Numbered from the stretch's first letter, positions 17,537 through 26,122 are shown. The stretch: DNA of 64,000 bases from Pectinatus cerevisiiphilus (GCF_004341685.1 NZ_SMAA01000003.1:62001-126000), one strand, 5' to 3'. A program made the numbers and translations. Notes: generated by a model from the sequence alone, not told the origin.

Positions 17537-18958
17537 TTAGCAGCCTATATCTTTTAATTTTTTACCTTCCATAAGATTCTGTTCAATTTTTTCTAAAGAA
17601 ACGCCTTTGGTTTCTGGAACATAACGTATCGTGAGATAAACAAACAATGCGTTTAATGCAGCATAGAGCCAAAAAGTCATGGTGGAACCGAGCGTGTCAA
17701 GTAATGTTAGGAATGTAGCGCCAATTAGTGTACAAGACAGCCAGTTAGTCATTGTAGAACAAGCAATACCGAAATCGCGGCTTTTCAAAGGCTGAATTTC
17801 TGAGCATAGTATCCAAACTACAGGACCAGCTCCAAAGCCAAAACCAATGATGGCGAGTAATGTCATACCAGCAGACAGATACGGGATAAAAGGAAGTGTG
17901 CTGCCACTTTCAAGAACAGCGAAACAGATGCCTAATATAAATAAAGATATGGCCATAATGATGAAGCATCTTTTCAGTGCAGGCTTGCGGCCGGATTTGT
18001 CGACAGTGCCAACGGCGATAAGTGTTGCAAGGACAAATACCAACCCATTTATTACGGTACCGATCATTTGGTCTTCGGTTGAGGAAAATCCGGCTATACT
18101 CAGGATTTTAGGAGAATAATACATGATTATGTTAAAACCTGTAAGCTGTTGCATAAATTGTAAGAGGACACCCAGAAATACAACGCGGCGCACATTTTTA
18201 TTAACTTTGAAAAGTTCCCAACCAGCTTGTTTCAGTTTTAAATTTTCTCTAATGTCGTTTAATTCTGATTTTGCTATTTCAGCATCCGTATGCATGGAAC
18301 TCAATACTTTAGCTGAAGATTGAAATTTTCCCTTGGAAGCCAACCAACGCGGACTTTCAGGTAAAGCTAAAACGCATAGAATCAATATTGCGGCAGGAAT
18401 GGCAATGATCATCAGCATTGAACGCCAATCACCCGTATAACTGAAATAAGTATCTGATAAAAAAGCAACTAAAATTCCCACTGTAACCATTAATTGGTAC
18501 CCTGAAATAATACTACCGCGGGCATCCTTATTTGACATCTCAGCGAGATACAAGGGGGCGGTGTATGAAGCAATACCGACGGAAAGGCCCAATATCAAAC
18601 GGGCGCTTATTAGAATCGTTACGTTACCGGCTGAACCTGAACTGATACAGCCAATAATAAATAGAGCGGCACCAATCATTAAGGATTTTTTTCGGCCAAC
18701 ACCAGATGACAGCTTTGAGGCAATGATAGCACCTACAGCTGCGCCTACCATCATGGAGCTTACTACCCATTCTTGAAGATGGCTGTCAAGCTGCCATTCT
18801 TTTGTAATAAAAGGTAAAGCACCAGAGATAACGCCTTGGTCTAAACCGAAGAGAAGACCAGCCATACCGGCAGTGACAAAGACAAAAATCCTAATGAATT
18901 TTACGCGCTGGGCGGAAACTGTTTGAAAGATGATTTCATTTTTTATATTTTCCATCAT
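17537..18958 (-). CDS. Sugar:proton symporter, MFS sugar porter family (GalP/AraE-like)
   Basis: A 473-residue, 12-helix major facilitator. Sugar-porter signatures are clear: FGLDQGVISGALPF in helix 1, GRKKSLMIGA between helices 2 and 3, PESPRW after helix 6, MQQLTGFNIIMYY in helix 7, DKSGRK between 8 and 9, and PETKG after helix 12. The sequence is strikingly close to enterobacterial GalP and AraE, including LLFGLDxGVIxGALPFI and SSMMxGAAVGA. It should import a pentose or hexose with a proton. Operon position with xylB and an isomerase favours a pentose or 6-deoxyhexose. The start is ATG 18958 (an adjacent in-frame ATG follows). Confidence 0.9.
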   Translation of the reverse strand: MMENIKNEIIFQTVSAQRVKFIRIFVFVTAGMAGLLFGLDQGVISGALPFITKEWQLDSHLQEWVVSSMMVGAAVGAIIASKLSSGVGRKKSLMIGAALFIIGCISSGSAGNVTILISARLILGLSVGIASYTAPLYLAEMSNKDARGSIISGYQLMVTVGILVAFLSDTYFSYTGDWRSMLMIIAIPAAILILCVLALPESPRWLASKGKFQSSAKVLSSMHTDAEIAKSELNDIRENLKLKQAGWELFKVNKNVRRVVFLGVLLQFMQQLTGFNIIMYYSPKILSIAGFSSTEDQMIGTVINGLVFVLATLIAVGTVDKSGRKPALKRCFIIMAISLFILGICFAVLESGSTLPFIPYLSAGMTLLAIIGFGFGAGPVVWILCSEIQPLKSRDFGIACSTMTNWLSCTLIGATFLTLLDTLGSTMTFWLYAALNALFVYLTIRYVPETKGVSLEKIEQNLMEGKKLKDIGC

Positions 18959-19023
18959 TTACTCTCCCTAAAATATTTGCTTAGTAAAGCATGTTGGTTA
19001 TAATTGTATTAGTCAAATGTTTT

Positions 19024-20535
19024 TTATAAATTGGCTAAATCGTGGTAACAGTCTTTTAGTTGTGTATATAATTTTTTATAAAGAGTATGGCCTTTTTTAT
19101 AATACATTTGTTCAGCTTGTATTGGTGTGCATACTGAACCAACCTTAATCAGTTCATCGCAAGCGGAAACTACGTCTTTGAAAATACCTGTACCGACACC
19201 AGCAAGAATGGCTACACCTAAAGCTGGACCTTCTTCAGCAGTGAGTGTCTTTACTTTACAAGCAAACATATCTGATAATATTTGGCGCCACAGCGGGCTT
19301 TTTCCACCACCACCGCAGGCCATCATTTCATTGACAGTGATTCCCATTTCTTTTAGGACATCATAACAGTCACTAAGCGAGTAGGCTACACCTTCCATAA
19401 TAGCGCGTATCATATTAGCCTTGGTATGGATTGCGGATAAACCGAAAAATACGCCACGGCATTCCGGATCCAGATGTGGTGTCCGTTCACCCATGAGATA
19501 TGGTAGATAAATAAGTTTATCGCTGCCACAGGGAACTTTGGCCGCCGCTTCATTCATCAGTACATAGGGATCTTTATCTTTTTCTTTAAAATCGGTGGCG
19601 ATGTTATCACGGCACCATTTCAGTGACAAGCCGGCAGCTAATGTTACGCCCATTACGTGCCAGCAGCCTGGGACGGCACAACAAAATGTATGTACACGGC
19701 CTTTGGGGTCAATCAGTGGTTTGTCCGTATGGGCAAATACTACACCGCTGGTGCCAATTGTAGTGAAGGCACGCCCTTCTTTTACAATACCTGTACCGAT
19801 AGCAGCTGCGGCATTATCACCAGCACCACCGACTACGGCTGTTTTGGTAGAAAGTCCTGATGCTTTGGCAAATTTTTCACTTATATAACCGGTTATGTCG
19901 GGGGATTCATATACTTTAGCTAGTAATTTTTTATCAATAGCGAGTTTTTCTAATATTTCATCTGACCAACAGCGTTTTGGTATATCTAAAAGCTGCATCC
20001 CGCTGGCATCAGATACTTCCGTTGCATATTCACCGGTCATGCAAAAGCGTATATAATCTTTAGGTAGTAGAATGTGGGCGCATTTTGCATAATTTTGGGG
20101 TTCGTGGTTTCGCACCCATAAAATTTTTGAAGCAGTAAATCCTGTCAGCGCAGGATTAGCAGTTATTTCTATTAAACGTTTCGCACCAATTTCCTTTGTG
20201 ATTTCTTTACATTCGTCTGCGGTGCGCTGGTCACACCAAATTATTGAGGGACGTATAACGGCATTGTTACTATCAAGCATTACTAAGCCATGCATTTGTC
20301 CAGATAAGCCAATACCCTTGATAGCATCAGGAGCAACTTTGGATTTTGCTAATACAGCCTGAATGGTATGCAGCGAGGCATTATACCAATCAATAGGGTT
20401 TTGTTCAGCCCAGCCATTTTGTGGTTGATATAGCGGGTAATTTTCTGAAGCAGTAGCTTCTACTTGCATATGCTCGTTGAAAAGCACTGTTTTAGTAGCT
20501 GACGTTCCTATATCTAACCCTAATAAATAATTCAT
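19024..20535 (-). CDS. xylB: Xylulokinase-like FGGY carbohydrate kinase
   Basis: A 503-residue FGGY kinase with the actin-like fold: YLLGLDIGTSATKTVLF (phosphate 1), GLSGQMHGLVMLD and WCDQRT, typical of xylulokinases, GGAGDNAAAAIGTG and a C-terminal ACGGGGKSPLW nucleotide motif. It should phosphorylate D-xylulose (or a related ketose) with ATP for the pentose phosphate pathway. First gene of the minus operon, with a consensus promoter and a LacI-type operator upstream. No xylose isomerase gene lies nearby; the divergent isomerase is of the L-fucose isomerase class, so the true substrate could be D-xylulose, D-ribulose or L-fuculose-like. Specificity is inferred only from resemblance. Confidence 0.85.
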   Translation of the reverse strand: MNYLLGLDIGTSATKTVLFNEHMQVEATASENYPLYQPQNGWAEQNPIDWYNASLHTIQAVLAKSKVAPDAIKGIGLSGQMHGLVMLDSNNAVIRPSIIWCDQRTADECKEITKEIGAKRLIEITANPALTGFTASKILWVRNHEPQNYAKCAHILLPKDYIRFCMTGEYATEVSDASGMQLLDIPKRCWSDEILEKLAIDKKLLAKVYESPDITGYISEKFAKASGLSTKTAVVGGAGDNAAAAIGTGIVKEGRAFTTIGTSGVVFAHTDKPLIDPKGRVHTFCCAVPGCWHVMGVTLAAGLSLKWCRDNIATDFKEKDKDPYVLMNEAAAKVPCGSDKLIYLPYLMGERTPHLDPECRGVFFGLSAIHTKANMIRAIMEGVAYSLSDCYDVLKEMGITVNEMMACGGGGKSPLWRQILSDMFACKVKTLTAEEGPALGVAILAGVGTGIFKDVVSACDELIKVGSVCTPIQAEQMYYKKGHTLYKKLYTQLKDCYHDLANL

Positions 20536-20638
20536 TAATGAAACCGCCCTTCTTCTCTCCTTTAATTTACGGGATAATCTGTTTAAGCTAGCGTATTTTT
20601 ATTAATCTTTTTATACTACAGTTATCCAAATCTCAATA

Positions 20639-20652
20639 TGTGCTTAAGCACA
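20639..20652. promoter_or_regulatory. LacI-type operator O1 (xylB arm)
   Basis: Perfect palindrome TGTGCTTAAGCACA. It sits about +6 to +19 relative to the predicted minus-strand start, a position that blocks transcription when bound. It shares TGTGC-N4-GCACA with O2. Confidence 0.82.
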
Positions 20653-20664
20653 ATTTATGCGTTA

Positions 20665-20693
20665 AATATATCATTTGCTTATTTATTTGTCAA
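20665..20693 (-). promoter_or_regulatory. Sigma-A promoter of the xylB operon
   Basis: On the minus strand TTGACA (20693-20688), a 17-bp spacer and TATATT (20670-20665). A near-consensus promoter directed at xylB, with O1 just downstream. Confidence 0.8.
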
Positions 20694-20857
20694 TAAGCAT
20701 TTTTGATATTTTTCAGATTTTTTAATAAGTTACATTTAATTGAGTTAAATAAAACAACAAATGAAAATATACTGAGCACTATCAATCATTATAAAATCAA
20801 TTATAATTTACAATGTAATGATTATGAAATTATTATAAATTTTTGCAAAAATCTGTA

Positions 20858-20887
20858 TTGACAAGACTCATATAATAATGCTATTCT
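20858..20887 (+). promoter_or_regulatory. Sigma-A promoter of the isomerase arm
   Basis: TTGACA (20858-20863), an 18-bp spacer and TATTCT (20882-20887), with operator O2 starting about 13 bp after the -10. Confidence 0.7.
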
Positions 20888-20900
20888 GTATCTAGAAAAA

Positions 20901-20916
20901 ATGTGCACAAGCACAT
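20901..20916. promoter_or_regulatory. LacI-type operator O2 (isomerase arm)
   Basis: ATGTGC-ACAA-GCACAT, six-base inverted arms with a 4-bp centre. It overlaps the first transcribed bases of the plus-strand isomerase unit, mirroring O1. Confidence 0.82.
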
Positions 20917-20951
20917 AAAAGCTGCAAGCATATATAAAGGAGAGTATAAAA

Positions 20952-22439
20952 ATGATGAATAATATTCCAGAAGTGAAATGTGGTATCATTTCAGTTAGTA
21001 GAGATTGCTTTATAATTTCCCTTTCAGAAAATCGGCGTAAAGCTATTGTTAAAGCTTATACACAAAAATATGGAACAATCTATGAAGCTAAAACTGTAGT
21101 GGAAAATGAAACTGATATGTTAAAAGCCGTTGAAGAAGTAAAAGCTGCGGAATGTAATGCATTGGTGGTTTTCTTGGGTAATTTTGGTCCGGAAACACCT
21201 GAAACAATGATAGCTAAAAATTTTGACGGGCCAGTCATGTATGTCGCTGCTGCCGAAGAAACCGGTAAAGATCTGATAAATGGCCGTGGTGATGCATATT
21301 GCGGAATGCTTAATTGCTCATATAATTTAGGCTTGAGAAAAATAAAAGCATTTATTCCCGAATATCCTGTTGGGACTGCGGAAAATGTAGCGGCTATGAT
21401 TGATGAATTCCAACCTGTAGCCCGTGCATTGATTGGTATAGCAAATTTAAAGATAATTACGTTTGGACCGCGTCCACAGGACTTTTTTGCTTGTAATGCA
21501 CCGATAAAACCGCTTTATGATCTCGGTGTCGAAATAGAAGAAAATTCTGAGCTGGATTTGCTTGTTGCATATAAAGAACATGCCGGTGACAAGCGTATTA
21601 AAGATATCGTTGAAGATATGAAAAAAGAAATGGGAAAAGCGAACCCATATCCTGATTTGCTCAATAGAATGGCGCAATATGAACTTACACTACAGGATTG
21701 GGCGGAAAAACATAAAGGCTCCCGTAAATATGTTGCATTTGCTAATAAATGCTGGCCTGCATTTCCTTCCCAATTCGGTTTTGAACCTTGTTATGTAAAT
21801 AGCCGTTTTGTCTCGAGAGGAATACCAGTTGCCTGTGAAGTAGATATTTATGGCGCACTTAGTGAGTATATAGGGATTTGTGTAAGTGGTGATGCGGTTA
21901 CTCTGCTTGATATCAATAATTCAGTACCAGCAGATCTATTTAAGGAAGATATCGCCCCTAAGTATAGTAAATATACGCTTAAAGATACTTTTATGGGCTT
22001 CCATTGTGGGAATACGCCAATGTGCAAATTGGATAAAGGTGCTATAAAATACCAGCTTATCCAGAATCGTTTATTAGAAAACGGTGGTACACCAGATATC
22101 ACACGCGGTACACTTGAAGGTGATATCAGTGCAGGCAAAATTACTTTTTATCGTTTGCAGAGTAATGCCGCTGGTAAAATTAGTGCTTATATTGCGCAAG
22201 GTGAAATTTTACCTGTTGCAACCAGGTCTTTTGGTGGTATAGGTATTTTCGCGATTCCTGAAATGGGACGTTTCTATCGGCACGTTCTGATAGAAAAACA
22301 GTATCCGCATCATGGTGCAGTTGCATTTGGCCATTATGGTAAATCATTATTTTCTGTGTTCAGATTTTTAGGAGTAGGTACGATTGATTTTAATCAACCT
22401 CAAAATATGTTATATCCTAGTGAAAATCCTTTTGCATAA
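20952..22439 (+). CDS. L-fucose/D-arabinose isomerase-like protein
   Basis: A 495-residue protein of the L-fucose/L-arabinose isomerase superfamily, based on overall layout: an N-terminal Rossmann-like part (ALVVFLGNFGPE, MYVAAAEE), a middle part with CWPAFPSQFGFEPC and a Cys/Glu-containing CEVDIYGALSEYI, and a C-terminal part with GFHCGNTPMC and HHGAVAFGHYG that resembles the metal-binding and substrate-binding regions. Such enzymes interconvert an aldose and a ketose with Mn2+. ATG 20952 has AAAGGAGAG nearby. It is the plus arm of the pentose regulon and, together with the kinase in the minus arm, could supply a ketose-phosphate. The substrate is not determined. Confidence 0.78.
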   Translation: MMNNIPEVKCGIISVSRDCFIISLSENRRKAIVKAYTQKYGTIYEAKTVVENETDMLKAVEEVKAAECNALVVFLGNFGPETPETMIAKNFDGPVMYVAAAEETGKDLINGRGDAYCGMLNCSYNLGLRKIKAFIPEYPVGTAENVAAMIDEFQPVARALIGIANLKIITFGPRPQDFFACNAPIKPLYDLGVEIEENSELDLLVAYKEHAGDKRIKDIVEDMKKEMGKANPYPDLLNRMAQYELTLQDWAEKHKGSRKYVAFANKCWPAFPSQFGFEPCYVNSRFVSRGIPVACEVDIYGALSEYIGICVSGDAVTLLDINNSVPADLFKEDIAPKYSKYTLKDTFMGFHCGNTPMCKLDKGAIKYQLIQNRLLENGGTPDITRGTLEGDISAGKITFYRLQSNAAGKISAYIAQGEILPVATRSFGGIGIFAIPEMGRFYRHVLIEKQYPHHGAVAFGHYGKSLFSVFRFLGVGTIDFNQPQNMLYPSENPFA

Positions 22440-22485
22440 TGAGCTTAAATAAAAAATTCATTTGAAAATATAGAAATAGGAGCAA

Positions 22486-23055
22486 ATGATGATTATTACA
22501 ATTGGACGGCAATATGGGGCTGGCGGTCGTGAAATAGCTGAAAAACTTGCTAAAAAATTACAGATTCCTTTATATGATAGAAAATTGGTCGCATATATTT
22601 CAGCTCATTTAGAAAAAGGTGTGGACTTAGAAAAGCTTGACCTCACCTATGAAAATTTGTATGGCAGTGTATCTCCTTATTCGACAATGTTGGGCGATTT
22701 GACGGTTAAAGATGATAATTATTTATTTTCCTTTCAAGCAAAAGCAATCAAGGCCTTAGCACAAAAAGAGAATGGTATATTTATTGGGCGTTGCTCAAAC
22801 TTTATTTTGAGGGATTTTACAGAAGCTTATCATTTTTATATAGTCGCAGATGATGCTTTTCGTACAGAAAGAGGAAAAATTATATACGACAAAACGTTGC
22901 AGGAGTTAAAGCGGGAAGACGGAAAAAGAGGAGCATATTATAATTATTATACAGGAGCCAGATGGGGAGATCCTAAGGATTATGATATAACTATTAATAC
23001 TGGCAGGACAGGTATTGATAGAGCGGTAAGCATTATAAATGATTATATAAAGTAA
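22486..23055 (+). CDS. Cytidylate-kinase-like P-loop protein
   Basis: A 189-residue protein of the cytidylate-kinase-like family (AAK_26 type). The N-terminus has GRQYGAGGREIAEKLAKKL, a modified P-loop in which GxxxxGGRE replaces the classical GKS/T. YDRKLVAYIS and GRCSNFIL are family landmarks, and the ending SIINDYIK is typical. It is not the essential Cmk; members are common in Firmicutes with unknown substrates. It is 46 bp after the isomerase gene, behind GGAGC, so probably in the same LacI-controlled unit. Whether it phosphorylates a nucleotide or a sugar-related substrate is open. Confidence 0.82.
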   Translation: MMIITIGRQYGAGGREIAEKLAKKLQIPLYDRKLVAYISAHLEKGVDLEKLDLTYENLYGSVSPYSTMLGDLTVKDDNYLFSFQAKAIKALAQKENGIFIGRCSNFILRDFTEAYHFYIVADDAFRTERGKIIYDKTLQELKREDGKRGAYYNYYTGARWGDPKDYDITINTGRTGIDRAVSIINDYIK

Positions 23056-23102
23056 TAAATGTATACTTAAAATTTAATTGAAATGTTTTGCTCGATAAGA
23101 TA

Positions 23103-23138
23103 GGCCATGTGGGAAATAAACACATGGCCCATTTTTTT
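23103..23138 (+). terminator. Intrinsic terminator after the isomerase unit
   Basis: GGCCATGTG (23103-23111) and CACATGGCC (23121-23129) form a perfect 9-bp stem with a 9-nt loop, followed by CA and seven T's. Confidence 0.9.
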
Positions 23139-23198
23139 ATTGGCGCATTTTAAAATGGAATTTTTAATATAATAAAGGTACGAAAATTTAAATAAAGA

Positions 23199-23207
23199 TG
23201 GTATAAT
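23199..23207 (+). promoter_or_regulatory. Extended -10 promoter before the C39-like gene
   Basis: TGGTATAAT matches the extended -10 consensus (TGnTATAAT). It is about 58 bp before the gene start at 23265; no strong -35 is visible. Confidence 0.55.
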
Positions 23208-23264
23208 GTAAAGAATTAATTATTATAAAAACAGTTATTTTAGTAAGGTTTATAGGAGAAAGCA

Positions 23265-23879
23265 ATGAGTGAATTACAGCTTTTTAAAATAGAGAATTTT
23301 ATTGGCGGAGATCAAAATTGGTTTACTGATTACTGGATGAAGAGAGGCGGCTGCGGTGCCGTAACAGCTTGTGATATATGTATTTATTTTGCAATGTTTT
23401 TTGGTGAAAAAAATTTATATCCGTATGATTTGACCAAGGTAACAAAGCAGGATTATATAAATTTTTCTGCGATAATGAAACCATATTTGGCCCCACGTAT
23501 TCATGGTATAGATAAATTGGAGATATTTATTGATGGTTTTAATGAATATCTTCATGACAAAAAAGAAGAAAAATTACGGATGCGTGCAGTTTATAGCGAT
23601 TGCTCATTAAATTGCTTTAAAGAAGATGTGCGCAAACAGATTGATGGGAAAATGCCGGTTCCGTATTTGAATTTAAAACACAAGAATCCACGTCTGCGCA
23701 ATTATGTGTGGCATTGGTTTTGGTTGGCGGGTTATGAAGAGTTTGAAAACAATTTTATGGTAAAGGTTATAACGTATGGACGTACCCATTGGCTATCTTT
23801 AAATCAATTATGGGACAGCGGCTATGAGCAAAAAGGCGGCATTGTCCTGCTTGATATGGATAAAGAAAAGCAGGTATAA
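23265..23879 (+). CDS. Unknown protein, possibly papain/C39-like cysteine peptidase fold
   Basis: A 204-residue cytoplasmic-looking protein, no signal peptide. I do not recognise a named family. Two features recall C39-like peptidases: a Cys in GGCGAVTACD (Cys30) at the start of a helix, and HWFWLAGYE (His150) followed about 20 residues later by an aromatic ITYGRTHW stretch, as in HWxxxxGY motifs of that fold. The spacing of about 120 residues between Cys and His fits. No other catalytic residue can be assigned from sequence. It has its own extended -10 promoter and stands apart from the flanking genes. Confidence 0.5.
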   Translation: MSELQLFKIENFIGGDQNWFTDYWMKRGGCGAVTACDICIYFAMFFGEKNLYPYDLTKVTKQDYINFSAIMKPYLAPRIHGIDKLEIFIDGFNEYLHDKKEEKLRMRAVYSDCSLNCFKEDVRKQIDGKMPVPYLNLKHKNPRLRNYVWHWFWLAGYEEFENNFMVKVITYGRTHWLSLNQLWDSGYEQKGGIVLLDMDKEKQV

Positions 23880-24041
23880 ATATTTTTTAATATTTTCTCT
23901 ATATATTGGTAAAACAATATGTAGAGATTTTTTTCTTTGGGTATATGCTTAGCAGAGAGGAATTTTGTGTTGCTTTTTAGAAAGATAATTGGTAGAAGCT
24001 TTTTTAGTTAGATAAATTTTAAAAATGCAGAGGAGTAGAAC

Positions 24042-24857
24042 ATGGGGAAAATTTCCGAAGAAAATACAGCAAAAGAAATAATTGCAGAATATATAAATAT
24101 TTTAGGAAATTTCTGCGGTAAACGGGATATTAAGTCTTTGACAAGGGCCGAGTTAGCAACTAAATATAAGCTGGCTAAAGCTGATGTAATGGTTCTATTT
24201 GGTGGTAGTATCATGGTTGGTGGTGATGTCTTAGCACAGGCAATAAAAAATGGTATAGCCAAAAAATACATCATTGTCGGTGGTATAGGGCATACGACAG
24301 AAAAACTGCGCCAAAAAATACATGAAAGATACCCTGCCATAATGACAGCTGGTTTACCGGAAGCTGCTATTTTTACTGAGTATTTAAGATATAAATACAA
24401 TATGCAGCCTGACTTTTTGGAGACAGAATCGACAAATTGTGGTAATAATATCACATATCTACTGAAACTGTTGGCAAAAGAGAAGATAAAATTTAACAAT
24501 ATTATAATTACCCAAGATGCTACTATGCAGTATCGTATGGAAGCTGTATTGCGAAAGTATGCTAATTCGCTAGAAATAATAAATTTTGCTGCGCATCATG
24601 TAAGCGTCATAGTCAAGCAGGGGGAATTGGTATTTGCTGAAGAGGTACCGGGCATGTGGTCTATGCAGGAATATATTACGCTGCTTATGGGAGAAATAGT
24701 GAGACTGGCAGACACTAAAGATGGCTATGGCCCTGCGGGCAAGAATTATATAATACATGTAGCTATACCAGCTGAAGTACAGAATGCTTTTGATGAATTA
24801 AAAAAATTTTACGGGACGATGATTCGTAAGGCAGAAAAACGATATGCTTCAAAATGA
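24042..24857 (+). CDS. YdcF/ElyC-like DUF218 family protein
   Basis: A 271-residue DUF218 protein resembling Escherichia coli YdcF in length and in having no membrane anchor. Landmarks are the strand ADVMVLFGGS near the start, KYIIVGG in the middle, the ETESTNCGNN motif and IIITQDATMQYRMEAVL, which form the Rossmann-like nucleotide-binding core. YdcF binds S-adenosylmethionine in vitro, but its physiological role is not settled. The ATG is preceded by GAGGAG. It converges on an SDR gene 26 bp downstream. Confidence 0.82.
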   Translation: MGKISEENTAKEIIAEYINILGNFCGKRDIKSLTRAELATKYKLAKADVMVLFGGSIMVGGDVLAQAIKNGIAKKYIIVGGIGHTTEKLRQKIHERYPAIMTAGLPEAAIFTEYLRYKYNMQPDFLETESTNCGNNITYLLKLLAKEKIKFNNIIITQDATMQYRMEAVLRKYANSLEIINFAAHHVSVIVKQGELVFAEEVPGMWSMQEYITLLMGEIVRLADTKDGYGPAGKNYIIHVAIPAEVQNAFDELKKFYGTMIRKAEKRYASK

Positions 24858-24883
24858 AAAATTTAAAATACATTAAAGATGTT

Positions 24884-25660
24884 TTAGATTTTATAGCGAC
24901 GGATAAAATTCCAGATGGACATTAAAAGGCTGTCCGGTAAAAACTTACAGGCAATGTGGTGCAAGGTGCATATAATGCCAGGTGTAGAAACGGCAAGATT
25001 CTTTTTAGCGTCATTTAAGGCTTTCTTGGCAACTGTCTTTTTTAAAGAACCCCAGATAAAATTATTTATATAACAATTGCTTTTATTTCCTTTTGCGGTG
25101 CTAATAAATTCCGTGTCTTTTATCCAGTAAGGGCATATAGCCGTTACACTGATGTGCTGTGCCGTAAGTTCAAAATGCAGGGCTCTGCTGTAATGGTAAA
25201 GGAAAGCTTTGCTTGCTGCGTAAATATTTAAATACGGCAGTGGTTGAAATGCTGCTGTTGAACATATTTCTAAAATATGGCTGCCAACGGGCATAAAAGG
25301 GATGGCTGCTTGACTGAGTAATACGGCTGCCCGACAGTTGAGGTCGATCATAGCGGCACAGGTATGTAGCGGAATATCCTTATATGAACCAATGCTACCG
25401 ATTCCTGCAGCATTGATAAGAAATTGTACGGAGGGTTTTTCTTTTTTTAGCAAATCCAGTAAAGCGTTAATGGCACTTTCTTGGGTGAGATCATAGGCGA
25501 GAACGCGCATCGGTGTTGTAAGGGATTTTTGTAAGCTTTCTAATTGTTCTTTTGAGCGGGCTATGCCCCAAATTTGGTCGAGCTGTTTTTCTTGGTCCAA
25601 AAGCTTTACAAATTCTCGGCCTAGACCTTTTGAAGCACCAGTTACGATGGCAATTTTCAT
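24884..25660 (-). CDS. Short-chain dehydrogenase/reductase
   Basis: A 258-residue classical SDR. TGASKGLG (NAD(P) binding), NAAG and the catalytic YAASK with an upstream Ser (ICSTAAF) are all present. ATG 25660 is preferred; AAGGA lies 8 nt before it, whereas the earlier in-frame ATG 25669 overlaps that site. The C-terminal ~60 residues (CTLHHIACKFLP, SIWNFIRRYKI) resemble SDRs of the DltE/YqjQ type that may associate with membranes. Substrate unknown. Its gene is solitary and convergent with the YdcF gene. Confidence 0.85.
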   Translation of the reverse strand: MKIAIVTGASKGLGREFVKLLDQEKQLDQIWGIARSKEQLESLQKSLTTPMRVLAYDLTQESAINALLDLLKKEKPSVQFLINAAGIGSIGSYKDIPLHTCAAMIDLNCRAAVLLSQAAIPFMPVGSHILEICSTAAFQPLPYLNIYAASKAFLYHYSRALHFELTAQHISVTAICPYWIKDTEFISTAKGNKSNCYINNFIWGSLKKTVAKKALNDAKKNLAVSTPGIICTLHHIACKFLPDSLLMSIWNFIRRYKI

Positions 25661-25827
25661 AATAATCATCCTTGGTATAATTTATTTCGTCAATAAGATT
25701 TTCTATAGAAAAATAATGGGCACGATATAAATATTCTAATACATTATACTGTACTAAACTGTGTAATTTTGCAAATTTAAGAATAAAATCATGCTAAATA
25801 TATAATAAATAGGTCTTATAAAATTAA

Positions 25828-25867
25828 AATTCCTAAGTAAACTGCTCTTGGCAATTACTTAGGAATT
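25828..25867 (-). terminator. Terminator of the His-rich peptide gene
   Basis: Perfect 13-bp arms, 25828-25840 and 25855-25867, with a 14-nt loop. On the minus strand the stem is followed by TTTAATTTTAT, so it should end transcripts of the minus gene at 25898-26122. Confidence 0.8.
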
Positions 25868-25897
25868 CATGTTCAAAAATTATTGATGTTAGAAAGA

Positions 25898-26122
25898 TTA
25901 TTGCTGCCATGATGACTTGGAATGGTGTTGTTTATGATGATGGTGGTGATGGTGATGCGGGACAGGTGCTGGTGGATGATTAAATCCTGGATGAGCTTGA
26001 TTTAATCGAGGCGGGGTTGGTGGGCCATCAAATGGATTGGCACTGACCAGTGCAGTTCCTAGTGAACCTATTATTGTTAAACTGCAAAATACTGATAATA
26101 AAAGTTTTTTCCCATTAAACAT
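25898..26122 (-). CDS. Small exported histidine-rich protein
   Basis: A 74-residue protein. Residues 1-28 form a signal peptide (MFNGKKLLLSVF, hydrophobic core, cut near VSA-NP). The mature ~46 residues are Pro-rich and end in a run of eight histidines, then KQHHSKSSWQQ. There is no Cys and no recognised family. Histidine-rich periplasmic or surface peptides usually bind Ni2+, Zn2+, Co2+ or Cu2+, so metal buffering or scavenging is a plausible role; this is inference. The minus-strand start has GGAGAT upstream. It has its own terminator and is separated from asd by a long stem-loop. Confidence 0.68.
   Translation of the reverse strand: MFNGKKLLLSVFCSLTIIGSLGTALVSANPFDGPPTPPRLNQAHPGFNHPPAPVPHHHHHHHHKQHHSKSSWQQ

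Larger units (their letters stand above)
20536..20951. other. Divergent control region of the pentose cluster
   Basis: A 416-bp AT-rich stretch without genes. It holds two outward-facing consensus promoters and two LacI-type operators. Centres of the operators are 263 bp apart, close to 25 helical turns, which would suit repression by DNA looping. Confidence 0.7.

Noticed and set aside
24008-24499. 163-residue hydrophobic minus-strand frame
   Set aside because: Lies opposite the YdcF-like gene, which has clear family motifs and a ribosome site.
25920-25970. Repeat-like run resembling a microsatellite
   Set aside because: It is the histidine codon run (CAC/CAT) of the exported His-rich peptide, not an independent repeat.
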